A DNA stretch of 64,000 nt, taken from Actinocorallia herbida (lineage in GTDB: Bacteria; Actinomycetota; Actinomycetes; Streptosporangiales; Streptosporangiaceae). The DNA is taken from assembly GCF_003751225.1 (NCBI RefSeq), contig NZ_RJKE01000001.1, positions 7,192,001 through 7,256,000 of the forward strand, given 5' to 3'. The position numbers were made by a program, and so were the translations under genes. This document shows positions 58,127-64,000 of the stretch, in pieces. The notes beneath the pieces were generated by a model. That model was not told the DNA's origin. It saw only the letters and a list, made by a program, of their open reading frames with translations, and searched no databases. Numbering within the stretch: position 1 is the stretch's first letter; each line of letters starts with the position of its first letter.

Positions 58127-59734
58127 CTACTTCGCGTCGGCGTAGCAGTCGACCACCGAAGTGTGCAGGGGGAAGACGACGGGGGTGTCGGCGAAAAGAA
58201 GGCGTCTGGCCTGCTCTGCGGCCTCCTCGACCTCCGCGGCGACGGCTTCGGCGTCGGCCTCCGGCGTGTGCACGATCACTTCGTCGTGCTGGAAGAAGAC
58301 GATCTCGGCGGGCCCGGCGAGCAGCCTGCCGCGCAGCAGCGCGAGGAACGCCAGCGCCCACTCCGCGGCGGTGGCCTGCACGACGAAGTTGCGGGTGAAG
58401 CGCCCGCGCGACAGCGCCGCCGACCGGCCCGCCGAGGTGGTGATCAGCTCCCGGTAGGCGGCGTCCCCCGCCGGGCTCGCCCTGCCGAGCAGGGAGCTGA
58501 CGGCCTGGCCGCGCTCGCCGGCCCGCGCCGCGGCCTCCACGTAGCCGAAGGCCGCGGGGAAGCGCCCGCGCAGCACCGCGAGCAGGGCGACCGCCTCGCC
58601 GGTGCCGCCGCCGTACATCGCCGACAGCATGGCGATCTTGGCCTTGTCGCGGGGGGAGGGGCCGTCCGGTGCCTCGGGGAAGGCGTCGGCGAGCGCCGCG
58701 TACAGGTCGCCCTGCGCGGCGGCCGCGGCGAAGGCCGCGTCGTCGGCGAGCGCGGCGAGCACCCGGGGTTCGAGCTGGGCGGCGTCGGCGACGACCAGGA
58801 CATGGCCCGGGTCGGCGACGACCGCGCGGCGCAGCACCTTGGGGATCTGGAGGGCGCCGCCTCCCCGGCTCGCCCACCGGCCGGACACCACGCCTCCGAC
58901 GACGTACTCGGGCCGGAACCTTCCGTCGCGCACCCAGGAGTCCATCCAGGACCAGCCGTGCGCGGTGTAGAGGCGGGCCAGTTCCTTGTACTCCAGTACC
59001 GCGGCCACCGCCGGGTGATCGACCCCGCGCAGCTCCCAGGCCCGGGTGGACGCGACCGTGTGGCCCGCCGCCGCGAACGCCTTCAGGAGCTGCTTGGGCG
59101 AGTCCGGGTTCAGGTGTCCCCCGAACGCGGCGCTGATCCCGTCAGCGAGGTCCTGGAGGAGGCGGGGCCGCATGCCGGGGGCCGGACGGGGGCCGAGGAG
59201 GCCGGTCAGCAGCTCGTCGTGGACGTCGGTGCGCCAGGGGACGCCCTCGCGGCTCATCTCGGCGGCGGCGAGGCCGCCCGCGGACTCGGCGGCCGCCAGC
59301 AGCCGCAGCGGGCCCAGCTCCGCCTCCTGGGCGCGGTGGACGGCCACCACGTCGGCCAGCGGGGTGGCCGGAGCGCCCCCGAACAACGAGGGCTGCGCCT
59401 CGTGACGGTGCTCGGCGGGTGCGGGGAGGCCCTGCCTGCGGGCCAGCGCCGCGGCGGCCGACCTCGGCTCGCCGAAGCCGTTCTCCCGGGCGAGGAGAAG
59501 GCCCTCGATCAGCTCCAGGTCGTAGCAGCGGGCCACGCGCACGCCGGACGCGAGCAGGCGGGCGTAATCCCGCGCGGAGGACTCCCACACCCAGCGGGGT
59601 TCTTCCGCGCGTTCCAGCCGGGCCACCTCCGCGGCCAGATCGGGCACGGTGCGGGGAGGCCCCACGGGCACGGCGCCTTCGAGGACCTGGAGGTCGCCCT
59701 CTTCGTCCTCGCCCCAGGCCACCGCTATGTTCAC
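58127..59734 (-). CDS. Actinobacterial family-A polymerase-like protein (bifunctional 3'-5' exonuclease/DNA polymerase type)
   Basis: The 535-residue protein is a relative of the polymerase domain of Pol I, without the 5' nuclease and with a reduced N-terminal exonuclease region. Motif A reads VADAAQLEPRVLA (about residue 318) where Pol I has DYSQIELR, so the first catalytic Asp is in place but the following residues differ. Motif B, RDKAKIAMLSAMYG (about 365), keeps Arg and Lys but lacks the usual Phe/Tyr-Gly-x-x-Tyr-Gly helix. Motif C, FFQHDEVIVH (about 485), keeps HDE. A GTG at 59734 gives the best start. Activity is uncertain. Confidence 0.85.
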   Translation of the reverse strand: MNIAVAWGEDEEGDLQVLEGAVPVGPPRTVPDLAAEVARLERAEEPRWVWESSARDYARLLASGVRVARCYDLELIEGLLLARENGFGEPRSAAAALARRQGLPAPAEHRHEAQPSLFGGAPATPLADVVAVHRAQEAELGPLRLLAAAESAGGLAAAEMSREGVPWRTDVHDELLTGLLGPRPAPGMRPRLLQDLADGISAAFGGHLNPDSPKQLLKAFAAAGHTVASTRAWELRGVDHPAVAAVLEYKELARLYTAHGWSWMDSWVRDGRFRPEYVVGGVVSGRWASRGGGALQIPKVLRRAVVADPGHVLVVADAAQLEPRVLAALADDAAFAAAAAQGDLYAALADAFPEAPDGPSPRDKAKIAMLSAMYGGGTGEAVALLAVLRGRFPAAFGYVEAAARAGERGQAVSSLLGRASPAGDAAYRELITTSAGRSAALSRGRFTRNFVVQATAAEWALAFLALLRGRLLAGPAEIVFFQHDEVIVHTPEADAEAVAAEVEEAAEQARRLLFADTPVVFPLHTSVVDCYADAK

Positions 59735-59809
59735 CCGCCCATTGTGCCCACCTGGTGTGACAGTCCTGACGGGGCGCTTCAACGGGGTCCGCCTTGGCCG
59801 GGTGCCTTG

Positions 59810-60871
59810 TTACAGGGGCACCCCATAGATCGCTCTGCGCCGGGGGAACTCGGTAAGGCTCCAGAGTTGCTTCTTCTCTCGCCACACCGTCAGGTCCTCG
59901 GGTCCGAAGGGGTAGTCGCGCACCTCGGGGACCGCGCCGGGCTCGGCCTCGAGTAGCTTGCCCCGGACGGCTCCCGTGCCCGCCTGGCTGAGGTACCACC
60001 GGCCCTTGTGGCAGGCCGCGCCCTGGATCTTGAAATCGGGTGCACGGTAGGCCTCGCAGGGCACGGCGACGCCTTTGTCGGCCGCCAGCGTGCCGTCCTC
60101 CTCCAGGTTCCAGCAGGCCAGTCTTCCAACGTCGCCCTGGACGTCGGTGTACTCGCCGGAGACGAGGCGGTCGGGGGCGCTGGAGCGGTCTATCGAGGCG
60201 AAGGAGAAGACGGGGCCGGTCGCGGTGAGCTTCCAGCAGTCGGTCTGCGGGAGCAGAAAACGGTACCCGTAGGCGTGGTACTTGCCTTCCCTGCGGCCGA
60301 ACTTGGTGTGGTCGCCGACGTCGTCCTGCACCGAGCGGATGTCGAGGATGCCGCGCAGATCGAACACGCGCAGGCCCCGGGTGGTGTCGGCGATGTAGAG
60401 GAGGTCGCCGTACCAGGCGATGCCTCCCGCGTGGATGTCCACGGGGGCGTACGAACCGTCGGCCTTGGCGATGACGCACAGCACATGCCGGTACTTGGCC
60501 GTCTGCGGGTCGAGGAAGGTGAGGCGGACGCCGCGCTCCTCGGTGTCGACCTCGGGCTTCCAGTACCAGGAGGCGATGAAGGCCGGATCGCTGATCCCCG
60601 CGTCGGAGGCGCTGGTGAGCCCCTGCGGGTACCAGTCGCGGGTGTCGTCGTCGCCGTCCTCGAAGGTGAACCAGTCGGCGGGGCCGGGCCGCATGCCGTT
60701 GAAGGCCGTGGTGGCGCCCTTGCGCACGGCGGTCCGGTTCGCCCCCGCGAGGACCTTCGCGACGGGGACCGCCTTGAGGTCCTCGGCGAGCCGGGCCGCG
60801 CCTTCGGCGAGCCCCCCGGTGCGGCGGTGGAGGGTGTAGGGCTCCGGGGACACCGAGACCAGTTTTCGCAT
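59810..60871 (-). CDS. Unrecognised propeller-like soluble protein
   Basis: I do not recognise this 353-residue protein. It has no signal peptide. It repeats short beta patterns such as HAGGIAWYGDLLYIADTTRG, KGRWYLSQAG and DRLVSGEYTDVQG, with D/N-G turns and aromatic strands, which suggest a beta-propeller. WFTFEDGDDDTRDWYPQGL near residue 70 and ISDPAFIASWYW may form a ligand site. It diverges from the rsgA region. The ATG at 60871 was chosen because the extra residues in frame upstream have no family look. Confidence 0.7.
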   Translation of the reverse strand: MRKLVSVSPEPYTLHRRTGGLAEGAARLAEDLKAVPVAKVLAGANRTAVRKGATTAFNGMRPGPADWFTFEDGDDDTRDWYPQGLTSASDAGISDPAFIASWYWKPEVDTEERGVRLTFLDPQTAKYRHVLCVIAKADGSYAPVDIHAGGIAWYGDLLYIADTTRGLRVFDLRGILDIRSVQDDVGDHTKFGRREGKYHAYGYRFLLPQTDCWKLTATGPVFSFASIDRSSAPDRLVSGEYTDVQGDVGRLACWNLEEDGTLAADKGVAVPCEAYRAPDFKIQGAACHKGRWYLSQAGTGAVRGKLLEAEPGAVPEVRDYPFGPEDLTVWREKKQLWSLTEFPRRRAIYGVPL

Positions 60872-61014
60872 CGGACGACTATGCGACAAACCCCAACTTT
60901 TCGCCACAAGATCCACGGGAATTTAATCGGTGGCGTGTGCGGGGCCGACCGGCCTATGGTGATCGGAATCGGCGTGCGGCCTGGTCAGCGCGCCCTCGGC
61001 TCGGAAGGAACCTT

Positions 61015-61074
61015 GTGAAGAAGGTCATTGTGCGCGGCACCACTTCGTCCCCTTACCTCGCGGCGCCCGCCTGA
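61015..61074 (+). CDS. Possible 19-residue peptide upstream of rsgA
   Basis: GGAAGGA (61002-61008) lies six bases before a GTG opening a 19-codon frame (VKKVIVRGTTSSPYLAAPA, read as Met first). The -10-like TATGGT (60954-60959) would start a message about 50 bases upstream. It ends 42 bases before rsgA. It could be a leader peptide that regulates rsgA or an independent small protein; it may also be chance. Confidence 0.4.
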   Translation: MKKVIVRGTTSSPYLAAPA

Positions 61075-61116
61075 CCGCAACGCAGGCCGGCGCCGGATTC
61101 CAGAAAGGCGCCACCC

Positions 61117-62181
61117 GTGGCATCGGGATTTCCTTCACCTCGTTCACTTCCGTCACACGAGTCCCTTGAGGCATTCGGCTATGACGCGTCTCTCGCCGCG
61201 CATCTCGAATCCGGGCTCGAACCGGGCCGGGTCGTCCGGGTCGATCGCGGCGCCTGCGTCGTCGTCACCGCCGGAGGCACCCGCCAGGCCGTCAACCGGC
61301 TCGCCGAGCCGGTGCGCCCCTGCGTCGGCGACTGGGCGGGCGTCACGTCCGGCCGGGAGGCCGTGGTCCGACAGATCCTGCCTCGCCGCACCGCGATCGT
61401 CCGGGCCGCCGCGGCGCCCGGCGTCTCCGCGGGCCAGGTGCTCGCCGCCAACGTCGACATCGTCTACATCGCCGAGCCGGCGGTGCCCGAGATCGACCTC
61501 GGCCGGATCGAGCGGCTGCTCGCCCTCGTCTGGGAGAGCGGCGCCCGCCCCGTCGTGCTGATCACCAAGGCCGATCTGGCGGGCACCGTGCTGCCCGAGT
61601 CCGAGCTCGACAAGGTGGTCAGGGCCGCGCCCGGCGCCGAGGTCGTCGCGGTCTCCTCGGTCGCCCGCACCGGTCTCGAGGGCCTGGCGCCCCTGCCGGG
61701 CGAGACCGCGGTCGTGCTCGGCCGCTCCGGCGCGGGCAAGTCCACCCTGGTCAACGCGCTCGCCGGGCGCGAGGCGATGGCCACCGGCGAGATCCGCGAG
61801 GCCGACGGCCGGGGCAGGCACACCACCGTCCACCGGGAGCTGCTGCTCCTGCCGGGCGGCGGCATGGTCATCGACACCCCCGGACTCCGCTCGATCGGCC
61901 TCCAGGCCGACGGCGAGGGCGTGTCCCGCACCTTCGCCGACCTCGCCGAACTCGCCGAGGAGTGCCGCTTCACCGACTGCGCCCACACCACCGAACCGGG
62001 CTGCGCGGTCACCCGGGCCGTCGCCGACGGCACCCTCCCGGAGCGCCGGCTGGCCTCCTGGCGCAAACTCCAGCGCGAAGCCGAATGGGCGGCCTCCCGC
62101 ACCGACGCCCGCCTCCGCGCCGAACGCGAGAACCGCTGGAAGTCCATCCACAAGGAAATGCGAGGCCGCAACCGCCCCTGA
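61117..62181 (+). CDS. rsgA: Ribosome small-subunit-dependent GTPase RsgA
   Basis: The 354-residue protein is a circularly permuted GTPase of late 30S assembly. An OB-fold comes first, then TKAD (G4, about residue 150), VSSV (G5), GRSGAGKST (G1, about 200-208), a switch region GRGRHTTVH and DTPG (G3, about 253), in the permuted order. A zinc knuckle CRFTDCAHTTEPGC (about 283-296) and a basic C-terminal helix end it. GTG at 61117 was chosen; no strong ribosome-binding site precedes it. A hairpin follows the stop codon. Confidence 0.94.
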   Translation: MASGFPSPRSLPSHESLEAFGYDASLAAHLESGLEPGRVVRVDRGACVVVTAGGTRQAVNRLAEPVRPCVGDWAGVTSGREAVVRQILPRRTAIVRAAAAPGVSAGQVLAANVDIVYIAEPAVPEIDLGRIERLLALVWESGARPVVLITKADLAGTVLPESELDKVVRAAPGAEVVAVSSVARTGLEGLAPLPGETAVVLGRSGAGKSTLVNALAGREAMATGEIREADGRGRHTTVHRELLLLPGGGMVIDTPGLRSIGLQADGEGVSRTFADLAELAEECRFTDCAHTTEPGCAVTRAVADGTLPERRLASWRKLQREAEWAASRTDARLRAERENRWKSIHKEMRGRNRP

Positions 62182-62204
62182 CCGCGCCCCACCGCAACGC
62201 ACCA

Positions 62205-62244
62205 CCCGTGGGCCGGACCGCCCCAACGCGGCCCGGCCCACGGG
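62205..62244 (+). terminator. Terminator of rsgA
   Basis: CCCGTGGGCCG (62205-62215) and CGGCCCACGGG (62234-62244) form a perfect 11-bp stem 24 bases after the stop. Confidence 0.65.
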
Positions 62245-62399
62245 CCCGAGCACCGTTCCCGAGTGCCCCGACCGGACCCCGCCCACAGACCGACCCCGCG
62301 AACCTCGGCACAGGCGAACAGGTCCCAGGCCGAGCCGCGCCGACGGAGGCTCCCCACACCAAAGGCCGGTCCCACGAACCTCGGGACGGGCGGGTGGGT

Positions 62400-62520
62400 C
62401 CCGGGCCTGGTGGGCCGGGCAGGTTGGGTCGGCTGGGCAGGCCGGGCGGGTTGGGCAGGCCGGGCGGGTTGGGTGGGCTGGGAGGGCAGGCCGGGCGGGT
62501 TGGGTGGGCTGGGGGTTCAG
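62400..62520 (+). repeat. G-rich minisatellite
   Basis: Units built on CAGGCCGGGCGGGTTGG recur three times, spaced by GGTGGGCTGGGAGGG-type blocks, with many GGG runs. On the plus strand it could form G-quadruplexes. Confidence 0.7.
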
Positions 62521-62568
62521 GGTGGTTCGGGTGGTGGTCTGGCTTTGTCGGGTTCGGGTGGGTTCGAG

Positions 62569-63984
62569 CTAGGAGGGGTCGGGGTGGGGGGTGTCGTGGG
62601 CTCGGGTGAGTTTGTCGACGGCGGCGTCGAGGAGGTCCGGGGGGAGGGTGAAGGGGAGGCGGAGGTGGCGGTGGTGGGCGCCTTCGGGGGAGAAGCGGTG
62701 GCCTGGGGTGAGGGCCAGGCCCAGGGCCGCGGCGCGTGAGGTCAGGCGGTCGGCGTCGGTGTCGAGGAGTTCCAGCCAGAGGGAGAGGCCGCCTTGCGGG
62801 AGCGCGAAGCGGCACCAGGGGAGGTCGCGTAGGCGGGCCGCGAGGTGGTCGCGCTGGGTCCTGAGGCGGCGTCTGCGCTCGTCGAGGATCTCGGCGCGGA
62901 CGTCGAGGAGCCGGAGCGCGACGAGCTGGTCCAGCGGGGAAGGCGCCAGGGAGTGCGCGACGGGCAGCGCGGCCGACCGCGCGATCACGGCGGGGTGCGC
63001 CCTGATCCAGCCGACGCGGAGCCCCGGCCACAGGGACTTGCTGAGCGAGCCGATCGTCACCGTCCGCCGGTCGCCCGGCGCGGCGATCCGCGCGGGCGGC
63101 GGTGCGGCCGCGCGCAGGTCGAGGTCGCGCAGGGTCTCGTCCACCACCACGAGGGTGTCCTGCGCGGACAGGAGGCGGCGCAGGGCACCGCGCCGCTCGT
63201 CGTCCATGAGCAGCCCGGTCGGGTTGTGGAAGTCCGGGACGAGGTAGGTGAGCGCGGGGCCCGCCGCGGCGACGGTGCGGCCCAGGGCCGCGACGTCCCA
63301 GCCGTCGCCGGTCAGGGGCTGGGCGACCGGCCTGGCGCCTGCCGACCGGAACAGGGCGAGCGCTCCCGGGTAGGTGGGCGAGTCCGTCACGACCCGTGCG
63401 CCGCGCCGGACGAAGGCGGCGATGAGCAGCGCGAGCGCCGCGTCCGCGCCGCCGGTCAGCAGCACATGGCCTTCCCGGGTGGGCAGGCCCTGGTCGGTGT
63501 AGGCCGCGGCGATCGCGGCGCGCAGGTGCGCGGCGGGCCCGTCGGGGGCCAGCGCGGACGGGAGGCCGTCCGCCGCGCCCAGTACGGCGGCGTGCAGCGC
63601 GTCGAAGGGCGCGGCGGGTTCCGCGGCCGTCAGGTCCAGGGCCGCCTCGCGCCCGCCGGTGAGGGAGAGGCCCGCGGGCCAGGGGGCGAGGCCGCCCCGC
63701 AACCCGGGCGGGAGTGCGGTGACGCTGCCGGATCCGGTGCGCGTCGTGATCAGTTCGGCGGCGCGCAGTGCCCGGTAGGCGCTCGCGACGGTGCCCCGGG
63801 CCAGGCCGAGCACCTCGGCGAGCCGCCGTTCGGCGGGCATCCGGACGCCCAGCGCGAGCCGGCCGTCGTGGAGTGCCCGCTCGACGGCGTCGGCGAGAAG
63901 TCCCGCCGCGCTGCCCTCGCCGTCCCGCCACGAGCCCAGCAGCCGGGCCACTTCGAGGGCGGAGACCTGTCGCACGTCGACCAT
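62569..63984 (-). CDS. MocR-type GntR/aminotransferase fusion transcriptional regulator
   Basis: The 471-residue protein joins a GntR-like winged helix (about residues 25-85: RMPAERRLAEVLGLARGTVASAYRALRAAELITTR) to a fold-type I aminotransferase domain. YLVPDFHNPTG, VVDETLRDLDL and SLSKSLWPGLRVGW (PLP Lys about residue 320) are the aminotransferase marks. Such regulators control vitamin B6, GABA, taurine or other amine pathways. The ATG at 63984 lies in the palindrome GACCATATGGTC (63979-63990) and a -10-like TAAATT precedes it by nine bases, so a leaderless, self-controlled message is likely. Confidence 0.92.
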   Translation of the reverse strand: MVDVRQVSALEVARLLGSWRDGEGSAAGLLADAVERALHDGRLALGVRMPAERRLAEVLGLARGTVASAYRALRAAELITTRTGSGSVTALPPGLRGGLAPWPAGLSLTGGREAALDLTAAEPAAPFDALHAAVLGAADGLPSALAPDGPAAHLRAAIAAAYTDQGLPTREGHVLLTGGADAALALLIAAFVRRGARVVTDSPTYPGALALFRSAGARPVAQPLTGDGWDVAALGRTVAAAGPALTYLVPDFHNPTGLLMDDERRGALRRLLSAQDTLVVVDETLRDLDLRAAAPPPARIAAPGDRRTVTIGSLSKSLWPGLRVGWIRAHPAVIARSAALPVAHSLAPSPLDQLVALRLLDVRAEILDERRRRLRTQRDHLAARLRDLPWCRFALPQGGLSLWLELLDTDADRLTSRAAALGLALTPGHRFSPEGAHHRHLRLPFTLPPDLLDAAVDKLTRAHDTPHPDPS

Positions 63985-63990
63985 ATGGTC
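63979..63990. promoter_or_regulatory. Palindrome over the MocR start codon
   Basis: GACCATATGGTC is a perfect 12-base palindrome that includes the start codon, a possible autoregulatory site. Confidence 0.4.
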
Positions 63991-64000
63991 CAATTTATTC

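Larger units (their letters stand above)
62182..62568. other. Gap after rsgA with hairpin, duplicated block and G-rich minisatellite
   Basis: The 387 bases hold no gene I can support. They contain a terminator (62205-62244), two related blocks of about 36 bases beginning CGAACCTCGG (near 62299 and 62378), and a G-rich tandem repeat (about 62400-62520). Confidence 0.6.

Noticed and set aside
1-64000. CRISPR arrays, tRNA or rRNA genes, transposases and integrases
   Set aside because: I looked for regular direct repeats with spacers, cloverleaf arms with a TTCRA loop, and DDE or tyrosine recombinase motifs and found none that I could support.

Overview
The window is a single stretch of very GC-rich (roughly 72-75%) actinobacterial chromosome. 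Several signs point to Actinomycetota: F420-type oxidoreductases, a CYP125-like P450, a LexA box of the form CGAAC-N4-GTTCG, a perfect HAIR (HspR) element before lon, an LCP cell-wall ligase, a MgtA-like mannosyltransferase and many GTG starts. The gene set would fit the Streptosporangiales/Thermomonosporaceae, but the family is an inference and 16S or marker-gene comparison would be needed. I see no tRNA, rRNA, CRISPR array, integrase or transposase. It reads as ordinary chromosome with a few accessory islands.

Layout. 1-7.5 kb: 3' end of a CDF metal exporter, an aldehyde dehydrogenase, a RibD-like reductase and a separate RibD-like deaminase, a secreted lipase, and an 849-residue LAL (LuxR-type) regulator. 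7.5-16.8 kb: sbcD-sbcC, an F420/deazaflavin-type oxidoreductase, a GNAT enzyme, two unrecognised membrane or exported proteins, an alpha/beta hydrolase and a CYP125-like P450. 17-23.6 kb: a Tat-exported PAP2 acid phosphatase with an autotransporter-type beta repeat, lon under a HAIR operator, a RimJ-like GNAT enzyme, a Uma2 nuclease-fold protein and a MarR repressor. 23.7-31.9 kb: one tightly coupled nine-part locus. Next to MarR and four 16-bp repeats lies an eight-gene operon encoding an SBP_bac_5 lipoprotein, two permeases, a double ATPase, a luciferase-like monooxygenase, a PPOX/F420 protein, a mercaptopyruvate-type sulfurtransferase and a second luciferase-like enzyme. It looks like an uptake-and-degradation pathway, possibly for a sulfur- or nitrogen-containing compound.

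32-45.9 kb: two small membrane proteins, a glycosyltransferase/DUF2334/MgtA-like operon, an MFS exporter, an FtsX-type ABC exporter with a TetR regulator and a double palindromic operator, dimethylargininase, an SDR enzyme, a glutathione peroxidase, two tandem paralogous peptides of about 50 residues, an LCP protein and a fused ABC exporter. 46-50.9 kb: a leaderless 1168-residue protein with three CbbX/EccA-like AAA modules, two tandem copies of a long palindromic repeat, and dinB with a LexA box.

51-55.6 kb is the most unusual part. Two closely related single-domain voltage-gated cation channels, one with Glu and one with Asp in the pore filter, flank a Spo0M-like gene and a BlaI repressor/M56 metalloprotease pair. 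The second channel is translationally coupled to the protease gene. Two BlaI-type operators sit between the divergent spo0M and blaI genes. This looks like a signal-responsive protease-repressor module that has been attached to ion channels. The window ends with an MFS transporter, a methyltransferase, an unusual family-A polymerase, an uncharacterised propeller-like protein, rsgA preceded by a possible 19-residue ORF, a G-rich minisatellite and a MocR regulator.
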